Shown: in pieces, positions 23,359-34,150 of the stretch
Layout: every line of letters starts with the position of its first letter
Position numbering within the stretch: the stretch's first letter is position 1
NCBI GenBank assembly: GCA_946894095.1
Contig: OX335655.1
Location: 18,476,001 to 18,540,000 of the forward strand
Source of the DNA: Incurvaria masculella
Taxonomy: Eukaryota; Arthropoda; Insecta; Lepidoptera; Incurvariidae
Reading direction: 5' to 3'
Length of the DNA: 64,000 nt
Notes under the pieces: model-generated
The model's input: only the letters and a program-made list of their open reading frames with translations
Database searches by the model: none
Told to the model about the DNA's origin: nothing
Position numbers and translations under genes: made by a program

Positions 23359-23700
23359 TTTGTTTATTTTTAGTGAATCTGAAGTATATTTACTAATTTG
23401 TACACGTACTTTCCAATAAAAAAAGAATCACTGAAATCGGTTGGCGTTATATTGAGTTATTCGTCGATTTGTCGCGCACATCTTAATACAAATTTAAGAT
23501 TTTTATGATTTTCTCATGGATATCATTGTCAGAACTTAACCAAATTAAAATGGGACCACTTGGGAAGCACTAGCTATCATTTAAAAAAATAATCATCAAA
23601 ATCGGTTCACCCAGGCAAAAGTTATGAGGTAACAAACATAAAAAAAAAAAAAAACATACAGACGAATTGATAACCTCCTCCTTTTTTGAAGTCGGTTAAA
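23092..23700. mobile_element. Candidate TIR element bounded by AACCGACTTCAAA
   Basis: AACCGACTTCAAAGG at the left and CCTCCTCCTTTTTTGAAGTCGGTT at the right (ending ~23697) form terminal inverted repeats around the long hairpin. The same GAAGTCGGTT motif occurs internally at 23320-23330. There is no open frame, so it is non-autonomous if mobile. Boundaries are uncertain because three copies of the motif are present. Confidence 0.5.
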
Positions 23701-25473
23701 AAAACAGACTTCGAGGTTCCGAGTTTGATGTGTTTATTTAGTATACACTGTTTTTGCGTTTGTGCTCTTTAATAACGTGGTAAATCAATTATGGAGGATT
23801 TCTTTTAAATATATTATTTGAAAGAATTCAGGATAAAATTGCTTGCTCATTATTGATGTCTGCAACGTAAATTGCCTTTTACGACACGGAAGAAAAATCG
23901 TAAATCCAAAAACAATCCACTGCTAACACGAAATCAACAGGAAACAAGCAAACCGGTGAATTATCGCGCAATATTTTCTCAGCGGAGAGTCGCTAGGCCG
24001 CCGCAGGACAATTTACTGGCTAGACCAAGTTGCGGTGTTACGGCTTACCTGTGATATATTATTCAAAAGTTTACTTTTTTGTGTTCGTGCTCTGTGAACT
24101 ATTTATTGTTATATTGTTAAGACCCGACCATATTTTGTTTGCTGCAATTGACAAAGTAACACCATATGGGTCATTGAGATTCTTTGTTTTTAGCAGAAAC
24201 GTTGCCAATCAGACTAGTATTTTGAATTTTCTGAAGTAATATTTTTCTTGTCTTCGGATAAAATTGTATTGGTGCGTGTCCCTTTTTTCAGCCATTTTTT
24301 TCATCATTTTGCAAAACTCTAGAGAATTAAAAAAATGTCTGTTTTTATTAGTAAAGCTATCCCTAGAATGTTTTCATGTTTGGTACATACATAAACACAA
24401 AAAAAAAAAAAAAATAACCAAACATAACAATACATTCCAACCCCATAAAAATTAAATATAAAATTTACAACTACAATTTCTCAGAAATTTAACACAAGAA
24501 CTAAGTAGGCAGAAGGTTACCACAAAATAAGATTAAGTTTGATATATTACCACAATAACTTCATAGTAGAATGGAGTAATCGGTCTACGCCAGACTCTCA
24601 GCAAGGATCCGATGGCCGTAGTGCGGCGACGCAAGGATTTTAGAATTTTCGAAGCTATCCAGTTTCGATTCGTAATTATTCTTTAAAACACTAAAATTGT
24701 GAATGACACACTCTACACGACTTCGGTAATAGGACTTATAAGCGACAATATTCTTGGCTTTTTGGTACTCTCCGATCCCCGATTTAGAATCCAAGCGCCA
24801 GCCATATTTGTTGTCTTTCACGCGCTAAACGACCGAGTGAGTTCGCTAGTTTAACACCCCAGGTCTATTCCTAGCATTCAGTAATCAGGAATCAGGAATA
24901 CTGAATCTATAAAACCGCTTTTGTGGCGGTTTTCAAAGCGATTTTCTTGACGAAAACGGAACCTACACCCTGTTGTGCAGAATCGTATTCTTTTACAGGA
25001 TGTAGGAACTATTAGTACCATCAATCGCACGTTTCAAAAAACCTAATTTATTCTTGGATTATATAACTGTACCACCTACTTGATTTATGAAACAAATAAA
25101 TAATTTTGAATTTGAATTTGAATACCTTCGTTAGTCCACAATTTCAAACTTAAAAATTACAGTCAGATAGTAATGGTAGTACGAAACTTCCACCGGTAAT
25201 TCCGGTCTATTAAACGGCATAATTTAGTGATAAGGGACTGTTAATTGATATCTGAGAATAATCTGATAATGAAGGGAAACAAGGATGGAAAACATAGTAA
25301 TATTTAAAGACCATCTTTCAGTTGTATTCAGAGTAACCTTGTCAAAACTTAGTACGGGATTAGGACTTGACTAACCATACAAAAACCGGCTTAGTCGGGC
25401 ATAATCCGCGTATTAAAGTTAGTCTGCCCACTCTGAATACGGCTGTACGAGACCAGGGATTGGTTAACCATAT
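23701..25473. other. Unassigned, with a LINE-type tail
   Basis: A TTTGAA-repeat tail at about 25099-25122 suggests a decayed LINE 3' end. Small open frames have no recognised domains. Confidence 0.4.
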
Positions 25474-25477
25474 TTAA

Positions 25478-25832
25478 GGTCGCCCCGTAAGCATCCTCCC
25501 ATACAAACGTAGTTTACTAATAATTTGAAAACCACTGTTCCAACTTACTTGATATTTGGTATGTAATATAAGGCTACAAATATCTGTGTCTGCATGTCTT
25601 TGTTTTTTCGGTAAATGTTTTCTGGGTCAAACCACAGAGAAAACAAAATTCGTATGAAGATTTTTTTTTGGTTTCATTTCATTCGGGTTGGTATTTTCAA
25701 AAAAACTAAAGCATGCAGACACAGATATTTGTTACCTGATATTAGATATTAAATATCAATTTAATTGGAATAGCGGTTGCCAAATGATTAGTAACCTACG
25801 TATATATGGGGAGCATAGCTTACGGGCCGTTC
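25478..25832. mobile_element. TTAA MITE, second family, copy 2
   Basis: Flanked by TTAA at 25474-25477 and 25833-25836, with TIRs GGTCGCCCCGTAAGC and GCTTACGGGCCG. It is 355 bp, collinear with 8425-8792 in the opposite orientation, and has the same palindromic core around ATCTGTGTCTGCATG. Confidence 0.85.
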
Positions 25833-25884
25833 TTAAGAACGTGATTTATTAATAAGGTACCAAGCTAGCTCCCCCTTTTTTTCA

Positions 25885-25972
25885 TGCAACCTGACATGGA
25901 TGGCGAATACCACACAACTACCGTTATGATATACCACATTCCCGAAGGAATTAGGTGCTTCCTAATCCTAAC
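25885..25972 (-). mobile_element. SINE 3' fragment
   Basis: TTCATGCAACCTGACATGG, then ACCACACAACTACCGTTATG and CCCGAAGGAATTAGGTGC. Only the 3' ~85 bp remains. Confidence 0.7.
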
Positions 25973-26309
25973 CTTCTTTATATCAATAATATATTTTATT
26001 TTGGCTCCAAAAAACTATTATACGCAATTATTTTTTTTAATTCTTGTTTAAATAATGGCCTATATAATGTTCGATTTAGCTCGAGATAAAACATCTAGAG
26101 AATTCTCAGGTACCTAATAAATCTCTATTTAAACCACCTAAAGATAGGCGCCTCTTGAAATCCTTCTCATTAATCTTTGAATTTTATCCCCTTTCTGAAT
26201 GGTGAGTCAATTTGTCGTTTACCAGCGCGGGGCTGCGCGGAGAGGCAGCGAGGTTGCGGGGATGGAACTCTGTATAATAGCCGTCCGTATTTACGTTTGT
26301 TTTTTATGG

Positions 26310-26568
26310 GTTCAGTACCCAAAGGGTGCCAACGGAACCCTATTACTAAGCTTCCGCTGTCCGTCCATCTGTCACAGGGCGGTATCTCATGAACCGTAAT
26401 AGATAGGCAAAATTTTTACAGAGTATGTATTTATTTTGCCGCTTTGCTGCGTAACATTTAAAAATAATAAGAATAACATACAAAAATCGTGATTTTTTTA
26501 GTTAAATCTTGTTCGATGGTACGGAACCCTTCGTGTGCGAGCCCGACTCGCACTTGGCCGGTTTTTTT
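26310..26568 (+). mobile_element. (GTCY)n-containing MITE, copy 6, short tract
   Basis: Starts at GGGTTCAGTACCCAAAGGG. The microsatellite is reduced to two or three units, and it ends at CGCACTTGGCCGG. Confidence 0.75.
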
Positions 26569-26839
26569 AAAGATTTTTTTTTAAACAAAGACCGTGATTT
26601 GGCTCTTTGGTCCCTTATGACCGAAATAATGACGATTACAATACATAAATGTGATGGATCGAAGGTTGGGAAGTGTGAAGACGTAAATAATTAGGATTTA
26701 AATTTTGTGTAGGGCTAACCACATGACTGGTCACCCAGTAAATAAACACGGATGAGAAACCTATGATATTATATTTAAGTTATTTATTAAGGGTCTCTTC
26801 CACCAAGTACTGATTAACTTAATCCTCACATTAAAGTTC

Positions 26840-27105
26840 GGAATCCATGTAAAACGGTAGGTCCCTTCCCCTACTAGGTGGTAGGGTTTAAACCCGCCCG
26901 GGTTGGTACCATCGCTTTGGACGAAAAGATGGTAGAAGCGGCAATGAAAAATTATCTGTGTTTTTCATCCAGTTCAATGTAGCCGTGCTCATTAGGGGAA
27001 CGTTCTGGCATGGCACCCAATTCCTTCGGGAATATAATGTATTGGGCTAATATGATAACGGTAGTTGTGTGGTATTAGCCATCCATGTCAGGTTGCACAA
27101 AAAAT
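26840..27105 (+). mobile_element. SINE body, head missing
   Basis: Runs from GTTCGGAATCCATGTAAAAC through CCGGGTTGGTACCATCGC to TAGCCATCCATGTCAGGTTG and a short A-tract. Confidence 0.8.
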
Positions 27106-28721
27106 ACCATCTCGCCATCGATACCAGTACAAGATAAGAAAATTACATGATACAAGATGACTTCAGTAATAAAGGTCCTTTAAGTGTCGATTAAAATAAA
27201 TCAGCACTTGGTAAAAACAAGGCTTAGTAAAATATGTTTGTGGCTTAGACCCGGAGTGGATTATTAATGAAAAACCTTGGCTCCCCGTGCATTGAAAAAG
27301 AATCCATAAAATAAGGGATCATACATAATAATACAACCGACATAAAAAAACCTAATTACTTTCATACCTGAGGCTCCGATTACACAAAGCCTTCTTTATC
27401 CTTATTGTGAAATCCTTCACGTCATTAAGTTTTCTTATGAAATCTGATTTTTCCAAGAGAGCAAATTCATTTTGGGGCTCTAGGCTACGTGGTCGACCAT
27501 TCGGACGAGCCATTCGTCGTAAACACACGTTTTTACATTTATAAACGACTAGCTACTGTTTCCGGCTACGCTCGGGTCAGTTTCGTGTTGAGCATTCACC
27601 CGAGCGATGACCGGTAAAATGTGGTTTAAAGCGCACTCGATCGGAAGATTTCACTAAAATTGTATCAATAAACTGTATTTTTTATCATTCATCATTAGTG
27701 ATACCAGTAGTGAAAATATTAAAGAAATACCCATCAAAACTATGATGTTATTTACAAGTTTAAAAACTTAATATTTTAAAAACCAAAAAATACTCTTGGT
27801 GTCCCTAATTTGGCAACCTACTGTATTTCATGGTATTTCAATTTAATGTTTATGAGAACAGTGGTTCGATTGCGGAAATATCTGTTGATGTCATCTGTAT
27901 TTTTTGTAGGGCCATCCCTAGCAATACATTGAATGTGAGGGTAGTTGGAAAAGCAGCACATGCTACTCGATGGCGGAGGTGCGCTGCTTTAGTTTTCCCG
28001 TGACCACGATTAGAAGTAACTCCGTTTGAAACGACCTTAACAAGGAATTCGATGCAGTCCTGTTTGAGTAAATAATGAGTGAGAGACGCGAAAACTTATC
28101 ACATTTATAAATAAGTGCCACACTATCAGGGTTTAAAAAAAACGCAAGTTGCTCAGCGTGCAGCAATCTCTGTCGATTTCGTCGTCACGACAACATTCAG
28201 CAATCTCCGGCAACATCGTTCATGGACAAGCATGGAACCTTTCATGGAGCTGTCATAAGCAAGTGCACGGATACGTGGCAATTCGATAAATAACTCGCCG
28301 ACGACACGAAAAGTATGGAGCGACGTCCAGCAATATCGCTCCTTATCGCTGGGATAATTATCGAAAATGTATTAGAGTTGCTCTATATTGCTCCAGGCTT
28401 GGTTCGGCAACAGTTGCCCAGCAATTAATTGCCTTAAAAACTGCCCGTGTACGGGCACCTTAAGGTACGCTTTCTTATAAAATCATGTGCAATTAATATT
28501 TGCGGTTGAAGAATGCGAATAATTTATCACAGCTCGTGTGTGCAGGTTTGGTTTATCCGCGCCTCACCTACACATGTTCCTGATAAATTGCTCCATTTAT
28601 ACTGCTCCCTCCATGCGAGGTGTCGATGAAAAATTGGGAGTATATAGCTGAGCTTTCGGTGTACTGGTTACGTAGAGTAGACATCTTGTTTGGTGCTATT
28701 TGCAGAATGTAAAGGCATTTT
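27106..28721. other. Unassigned 1.6 kb
   Basis: No gene. A Helitron-end-like scrap ACTAGCTACTG followed by CCGGCTACGCTCGGGTC lies at 27549-27578. Confidence 0.4.
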
Positions 28722-28757
28722 TCATGGAACCTGGCATGGGTGGCTCATACCACACAA

Positions 28758-29246
28758 CATATAAAAATCAATGTAATATTCAAAGGCAAGGGGAACAACA
28801 AATCTCATACAACCTTCGCGATAGAAATAAGCTTTGTATACCTGCAGCTAGATCTATCATAATGAAAATAAGTACGCATTATATATCTATAAAAATATTT
28901 AACCACCTTCCGCGTAATATTAAATACTGTGATAATGTGATTAAATTTAGCGCCAATCTGAAAGAATTCCTGATACATACCCCTTTTATAGTTTGGACGA
29001 ATTTTTTGCATTAAGTTAATTATTTTATTGTTAATGAATTAATATTATAGGACTTTTTTTTTATTGTTTTTTATATAATGTTTTAAAACAATATGATGAA
29101 AGTGTGTAATTAGATTGTAATGTTTCGTTTAATCGTGCCATTGCCTTGCCCTAATGTTATTTTATTTTATATACATGTATGTGTGAGATTTTAGTATGCT
29201 ATATTGTAATACCTATCGGTCTAAAAATACAATAAATAAATAAATA
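28758..29246 (+). pseudogene. LINE 3' end with RT C-terminus, inserted in SINE
   Basis: The translated part ends at 29012-29014 and reads SYNLRDRNKLCIPAARS, then SIKIFNHLPRNIKYCDN and FSANLKEFLIH, a Jockey-type RT C-terminus (the FNHLP block corresponds to RLWNSLP in related elements). About 230 bp of AT-rich 3' UTR follow, ending in an AATA-repeat tail at 29231-29246. SINE sequence lies directly on both sides, which sets the boundaries. The copy is strongly 5' truncated. Confidence 0.8.
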
Positions 29247-29395
29247 CCGTTATGACATTAGCCCAATACACCACATTCCCGAAGGAATTAGGTGTCATAT
29301 TAGGACCTCCCTTTATGAGTACGACTACTTTGACCTGGATGGAAACACGGTCAATTTTTCATTGCTGCTTCAACCATAGTTTCATTCAATGCAGC

Positions 29396-29599
29396 TGTGG
29401 CGGTCAGCAACCTGCCGACGCGACATTTCCTACCCTGCACCGCCGCCTCAGCGCCGCGGCAGTGGGTCCGAGGCAGCCGCGCCGCGCACATGCATTACAC
29501 CTCGTTTGCACAGTATAAATGTATCAATATATAGTCAAATCGTATAAACGAGTTTCCGTTGCATCCCCTATCGCATAGAGGCATAAACATTACCCCACA
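29396..29599 (+). repeat. 5' LTR
   Basis: Starts TGTGGCGGTCAGC and ends CATTACCCCACA. It contains a GC-rich block (about 29437-29490) and a TATAAATG box-like site near 29513. It is matched by the 3' LTR at 33877-34080. Confidence 0.95.
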
Positions 29600-29622
29600 A
29601 CTGGTGACCCCGTTGGAACACG
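29600..29622 (+). promoter_or_regulatory. Primer-binding site candidate
   Basis: TGGTGACCCCG starts two bases after the LTR end, as expected for pairing with the CCA-terminated 3' end of a tRNA primer. The tRNA species is not identified. Confidence 0.7.
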
Positions 29623-29663
29623 TAAACTGAAAGTGAAGAAGAAGTGAACAGTAAACAGAAAGG

Positions 29664-30506
29664 ATGTATCAAGCGCCGCAGCAGCAGATGAATCAAGGTC
29701 CGGCGCCGGAAGCTCCAGTCACGGCGATTGCCAGCCTGTCCTTGCAGGCAAGAATCCCAACCTTTTGGCGCGAGGACACGCGTCTATGGTTCGCACAATA
29801 CGAGTCAGTGGTAGCAGCGCACAAGCTAGGAGACAAGCAGAAGTATGACCTAGTCATAGGGGTTCTGCAGCGAGAGGACGTCAAACAAGTGAGTGACATC
29901 GTGATCAGCCCACCAGAGGACGGCAAGTACGAGGCTCTGAAGGAGAGGCTAATCTCCGTCTACGAGGAGTCCACCACGCAGCAGTTCCATAGGCTGCTCA
30001 GCGGACTAGAGCTAGGAGACCAACGTCCCTCACAGTTACTGCGGAAAATGAGGGAACTCGCGTCACAGAATGTACCCGACGACGCCTTAAAAATATTGTG
30101 GATGGGCCACCTGCCACCATCAGCGCGGGCGGTGCTAGCGGTATCTAAGGAGACGGAATTGGACGATCTAGCCATCATGGCCGATAAAATGCTCGAACAT
30201 ATGGGCAGAAGCCACGTCAACACGGTATCCGCGCCATCGGACGGAAGTCAACGACATGACCCAGTTTCGAGTGTCGACGCGCTGGCGGGCGAAATTGCCG
30301 ATTTGCGAAATCAAATAGCACGAATGAGCCGCCGCCAGCCGAGCAGGGCTAGCGGGCAGTATCAACGCGGTAGGTCGGTTTCTCGGAACGGCCGCCGGAC
30401 ACCGGAAAATGCAGACTGGCTGTGTTTTTATCATTTTCGATTCGGAGACAAAGCAAGCAGATGCGAGCAGCCAGGCAACTATAAAAATCAGGGAAACGGC
30501 AACTAG
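29664..30506 (+). CDS. gag: Gag-like protein of the gypsy element
   Basis: A 280-residue protein from the first ATG after the primer site to TAG at 30504-30506. It is the structural/nucleic-acid-binding polyprotein that packages element RNA. Residues ~30-130 (IPTFWREDTRLWFAQYE, then DLVIGVLQREDVKQVSD) resemble the capsid-like domain of insect gypsy Gags. A C-terminal basic region leads to LCFYHFRFGDKASRCEQPG, a short Cys/His segment near residue 253-271 typical of this Gag type and unlike a classical CCHC knuckle. The frame overlaps pol, and a -1 frameshift signal lies just before the stop. Confidence 0.85.
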   Translation: MYQAPQQQMNQGPAPEAPVTAIASLSLQARIPTFWREDTRLWFAQYESVVAAHKLGDKQKYDLVIGVLQREDVKQVSDIVISPPEDGKYEALKERLISVYEESTTQQFHRLLSGLELGDQRPSQLLRKMRELASQNVPDDALKILWMGHLPPSARAVLAVSKETELDDLAIMADKMLEHMGRSHVNTVSAPSDGSQRHDPVSSVDALAGEIADLRNQIARMSRRQPSRASGQYQRGRSVSRNGRRTPENADWLCFYHFRFGDKASRCEQPGNYKNQGNGN

Positions 30507-30531
30507 TGTGCACCGCGGCGGATATGCACAC
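30491..30531 (+). promoter_or_regulatory. Programmed -1 frameshift signal (gag to pol)
   Basis: The heptamer G_GGA_AAC (30491-30497) is in the correct phase with gag codons. An 8 nt spacer follows, then a hairpin with a perfect 7 bp stem, GTGTGCA (30506-30512) with TGCACAC (30525-30531), and a 12 nt loop. Slipping back one base at AAC leads straight into the pol frame without a stop; the gag stop lies inside the spacer and stem. GGGAAAC is a known retroviral slippery heptamer. Confidence 0.8.
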
Positions 30532-33394
30532 GACAGTCGATAATAACCGCCTTAGCGTCTACGATCGCGACAGCGGTATACAATACTTAATAGATACCGG
30601 GGCCAACGTGTCGGTGTTACCAAAGTCAATCCTAGCACCGAGAGATAGGACTACCAGTGATTATAAGTTATACGCGGCAAACGGTAGCGTAATAGCGACG
30701 TACGGAGTGAAAACCATGGTGCTTAATTTAAATTTGCGTAGACCTTATAAGTGGATATTCGTAATCGCAGACATTGCGCAAGCCATAATTGGGGCAGACT
30801 TGTTAAAACATTATAAGTTACTAGTGGATTTAAGTGGTAAAAGACTAATAGACAAGGTGACAAGTTTAGACACAATATGTACGGTTAAAAATTTGCAAGT
30901 GTGTTCGCTGACGTCGATTGGGGAGCAGGACGCGTTTCGTGATCTTTTGGAAAAGTATCCGGACATCACGAAACCAGCATCTTTTAAGGAAACCCCGCAA
31001 CATGGCGTCGTGCACCACATCGAGACGGTAGGAGCACCAGTGTTCGCACGGGCTAGACCTTTGGCCCCAGACAGGTACATTAAAGTTAAGAGAGAATTTG
31101 AACTCATGATGGAAATGGGGATATGCAGACCATCCAAATCTCCGTGGTCATCTCCTCTACATTGTGTCCCAAAATCGAATGGTGATATCCGTCCGTGCGG
31201 GGACTACCGAGCACTCAATGCAGTTACGAAACCAGACCGGTATCAGATTCCTAGACTTGGAGAATTTCAGTATCTTTTAGCAGGCAAACGATTTTTTTCT
31301 AAGATTGACATCACGAGAGCCTATCATTGCATACCGGTGGCCCCAGGTGATATTGAGAAGACAGCCATCGCGACTCCGTTTGGTCTTTATGAGTTCACGC
31401 GAATGACTTTCGGGCTTAGAAACGCGGCCCAGTCGTTCCAGAGGTTTATGGATCATAGCGTCCTGCAAGGATACGATTTTCTGTTTACATACATTGACGA
31501 CGTAATCATAGCAAGCTCGACTATTGAAGAACACAGATTGCACCTAGAAAAGGTTTTTCAACGCTTCAACGAGTTCGGCATAGCAATCAATCTGAGTAAA
31601 TGCAGTTTTGGGAAATCAGAAATAGATTTTTTGGGTTTTCACGTTACCCAGGATGGAGTTAGGCCCTTGGATAGAAAAGTTAAGGCAATCGAGGATTTTC
31701 CAAAACCGAGTAATATCGAGGAATTAAGAAGGTTTTTGGGAATGTTAAATTTTTATAGAAGCCACATTCCAAACGCAGCCGGTGCCCAAGCAGAACTGCA
31801 TAAGTACTTGCACAATACAAAAAAAAGAGATAAAACCGAAATACAATGGACACAACAATCGGAAACCGCATTCGAAGAATGTAAACGCAGCCTAAAGAGC
31901 GCGCTCACATTATCGCACCCGATACACGACACCCCTTTGGCTATATTTGCTGACGCGTCGGAATACTCTGCGGGCGCTGTTTTACAACAACGAGTCAGCA
32001 ATACATGGAGACCGCTAGGTTTTTTTTCAACCAAGTTCAGCGATGCGCAAAAGAAATATAGTGCATACGACAGAGAATTGGCGGCAATTTATTTAGCAGT
32101 AAAACATTTCAGATATTTTATAGAAGGGAGAGATGTCATTGTGTACACAGATCACAAGCCGTTGACACACGCACTCAGTAAGAACGTGGCCAGCGGATGT
32201 GACACCCCGAGACGAATAAGACACTTAAGTTTTATAAGCGAATTTTGCACGGATATCAGACATATTAGCGGATCAGAAAATGTAGTCGCAGACGCACTAT
32301 CGAGAATAGCTGAAATTTATACGCCGATGACCATAGATTACAATGAATTAGCAAGCGACCAGGAAAGAGACCAAGAATTAATGGAACTAATGAAAAAAGA
32401 TAATCTTTGTTTCAAACAGATCATGTTGCCCAATGTTGGCAAACCGGTATACTGTGAGATGTCAAAGGGGAACGCACGCCCATACCTGACCGAGAGACAC
32501 CGTTACAAAGCTTTCACAGCAGTACACGGGGTAAGCCATCCAGGTGTACGGGCCACAAGAAAACTGATGACAGATAGATATTTTTGGAAGTCCATTAATA
32601 GTGAGGTATCTTGTCAGACATCCAAAGTACAGCGACATACGGTCGCGCCGCTAGGTGAATTCGCGAGTGTTGGACGATTCAGTCATCTACACATAGATAT
32701 AATTGGCCCTTTTCCGCCCTGTGAAGATAAAAGATACTGCGTCACATACATCTGCAGAACAACCAAGTGGATAGAAGCAGTACCGATACGCGACATTACG
32801 GCGGAAACCATCGCGAGAGCAACGGTAGATCACTGGATTAGTAGATTTGGATGTCCGGAGAAGATTACTACGGATCAAGGTACCCAGTTCGAGTCGCAGC
32901 TATTTCATCAGCTGACAAATAAGTTTGGAATCGAAAAAACTCGAACGGTCAGCTGGCACCCGGCCTGCAACGGCCAAATCGAGCGAGTCCATCGGGGCAT
33001 AAAAGCAGCCTTAATGGCAAAATGCACGAGCGCCGAGTGGGCCCGCGAATTGCCACTAATTTTGCTGGGATTGAGATCGGCCGTTAAAGAGGATATCGGG
33101 TTTAGTCCAGCACAAATGACCTACGGAGCGTCTCTGAGGCTGCCAGGAGATTTTTTTGTACCGAGCAGGCCACAAAGTTTAGACGCCGACTATGTACAAC
33201 GCCTAACCACAACACTCGAATCGCTGAACCCATCTCCCAGAACGGCCCACGGTGAAAGGAAAACGTTCGTTTACAGCGACCTGCGTACGTGCTTGCACGT
33301 GTTCATCGGAAAACGAAATAAAGCGTTCCCTCACGGCTCCCTACCAAGGTCCGTACAGGGTATTGAAGAGGCAAGACAAATATTTCGACATTGA
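30506..33394 (+). CDS. pol: Pol polyprotein of the gypsy element (frame broken near 3' end)
   Basis: Encodes aspartic protease, RT, RNase H and integrase. Visible landmarks, counting from 30506: protease LIDTGANVSVLP (~28-39); RT with YIDD (~327-330) and CGDYRALN upstream; RNase H with ADASEYSAGAVL and YTDHKPL; integrase with HGVSH (~673) and catalytic Asp in HLHIDIIGP, Asp in TTDQGTQF, Glu in NGQIERVH. The zinc site looks shortened: only one Cys (SCQTSKVQRH) follows the HH pair, where CxxC is usual. The frame leaves the integrase C-terminus near 33305 and stops at 33392-33394. The first codon shown is GTG; the protein is probably made by frameshifting from gag rather than by its own start. 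Confidence 0.9.
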   Translation: MCTAADMHTTVDNNRLSVYDRDSGIQYLIDTGANVSVLPKSILAPRDRTTSDYKLYAANGSVIATYGVKTMVLNLNLRRPYKWIFVIADIAQAIIGADLLKHYKLLVDLSGKRLIDKVTSLDTICTVKNLQVCSLTSIGEQDAFRDLLEKYPDITKPASFKETPQHGVVHHIETVGAPVFARARPLAPDRYIKVKREFELMMEMGICRPSKSPWSSPLHCVPKSNGDIRPCGDYRALNAVTKPDRYQIPRLGEFQYLLAGKRFFSKIDITRAYHCIPVAPGDIEKTAIATPFGLYEFTRMTFGLRNAAQSFQRFMDHSVLQGYDFLFTYIDDVIIASSTIEEHRLHLEKVFQRFNEFGIAINLSKCSFGKSEIDFLGFHVTQDGVRPLDRKVKAIEDFPKPSNIEELRRFLGMLNFYRSHIPNAAGAQAELHKYLHNTKKRDKTEIQWTQQSETAFEECKRSLKSALTLSHPIHDTPLAIFADASEYSAGAVLQQRVSNTWRPLGFFSTKFSDAQKKYSAYDRELAAIYLAVKHFRYFIEGRDVIVYTDHKPLTHALSKNVASGCDTPRRIRHLSFISEFCTDIRHISGSENVVADALSRIAEIYTPMTIDYNELASDQERDQELMELMKKDNLCFKQIMLPNVGKPVYCEMSKGNARPYLTERHRYKAFTAVHGVSHPGVRATRKLMTDRYFWKSINSEVSCQTSKVQRHTVAPLGEFASVGRFSHLHIDIIGPFPPCEDKRYCVTYICRTTKWIEAVPIRDITAETIARATVDHWISRFGCPEKITTDQGTQFESQLFHQLTNKFGIEKTRTVSWHPACNGQIERVHRGIKAALMAKCTSAEWARELPLILLGLRSAVKEDIGFSPAQMTYGASLRLPGDFFVPSRPQSLDADYVQRLTTTLESLNPSPRTAHGERKTFVYSDLRTCLHVFIGKRNKAFPHGSLPRSVQGIEEARQIFRH

Positions 33395-33668
33395 GCTACC
33401 GAACAGGAACGCGCGAGTGACAATAGATCGATTAAAACCAGCGTACCTACTCAACGAGGACACCATCGAGCCAGAAAGGCGACCCCCCTACCCAGTCTTT
33501 CAACGGACAAGTCCCGACCACGAGGAGACACCCCAATCGAGAGTTGACACCCTGCCGGTACAAACCATGACGAAAACGGGGGACCGCGAGGCGAGCACAC
33601 AAGCACCGACGTCAGCTAGAACCACACGGGCAGGGCGACTAATCAAACCACCAGTGCGTTTCGCTTAA
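33305..33668 (+). pseudogene. Integrase C-terminus displaced to another frame
   Basis: After about 33305 the recognisable sequence moves to a different frame. It reads LTAPYQGPYRVLKRQDKYFD then VTIDRLKPAYLL (the GPY/F chromatin-binding-type module of gypsy integrases) and runs to a stop at 33666-33668. A one-base loss near 33305-33312 is the simplest explanation. The copy is therefore probably not fully functional, or the assembly has an error here. Confidence 0.8.
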
Positions 33669-33860
33669 CGTAGGGCGGGACGTCCGTGGGCGCCCAAACA
33701 GTGGCGGCTGATACCGCGATAAATAGGTGATATAGGAAGTGATATCAGTGGTGCGGGCTGGCGTGAACGACGTTACTCTGCGCAGCTCGCACATTAGATT
33801 AAGAACAGTGGTGACAGTAGGAGAGCCCGAACTGTAAGCAAGCATAGTTTTTTTTTAAAA

Positions 33861-33876
33861 AAAAGGAAGGGGTTGA
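33861..33876 (+). promoter_or_regulatory. Polypurine tract
   Basis: AAAAGGAAGGGGTTGA lies immediately before the 3' LTR, preceded by a T-run and A-run. This is the usual position for the plus-strand primer of LTR retroelements. Confidence 0.8.
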
Positions 33877-34080
33877 TGTGGCGGTCAGCAACCTGCCGAC
33901 GCGACATTTCCTACCCTGCACCGCCGCCTCAGCGCCGCGGCAGTGGGTCCGAGGCAGCCGCGCCGCGCACATGCATTACACCTCGTTTGGATAATATAAA
34001 TGTATCAATATATAGTCAAATCGTATGAACGAGTTTCCGTTGCATCCCCTATCGCATAGAGGCATAAACATTACCCCACA
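33877..34080 (+). repeat. 3' LTR
   Basis: Identical in length to the 5' LTR. Differences lie in the GGATAATA block near 33990 and at one base in GTATGAACGAG. It is followed by the GCAGC target duplicate. Confidence 0.95.
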
Positions 34081-34150
34081 GCAGCTGTACCAACCCGGGC
34101 GGGCCTAAGCCTACGACCTAGAAGGGGAAGGGGACCTACATTTTACATTG

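Larger units (their letters stand above)
29396..34080 (+). mobile_element. Ty3/gypsy LTR retrotransposon, nearly complete
   Basis: The 4685 bp element has 204 bp LTRs beginning TG and ending CA, a GCAGC target duplication (29391-29395 and 34081-34085), a primer-binding-like site, gag, pol in the order protease, RT, RNase H, integrase, and a polypurine tract. I count four differences between the LTRs (about 2%), which implies a fairly recent insertion. No env-like frame is present. Pol order and the integrase GPY-type module place it in Ty3/gypsy. Its GC-rich coding DNA stands out from the AT-rich surroundings. Confidence 0.95.
28722..34150 (-). mobile_element. SINE host site, split by a LINE end and an LTR element
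   Basis: Three collinear minus-strand SINE pieces remain: 28722-28757 (GGAACCTGGCATGGGTGGCT), 29247-29395 (ACCGTTATGACATTAGCCC to TTCATTCAATGCAGC) and 34081-34150 (TGTACCAACCCGGGCGG onward). Joined in that order they give the standard SINE body, so both insertions landed in one older SINE. The span covers the insertions. Confidence 0.8.

Noticed and set aside
30506..33394. Independent translation of pol from GTG at 30506
   Set aside because: The phase, slippery heptamer and hairpin favour production as a gag-pol fusion by frameshifting.
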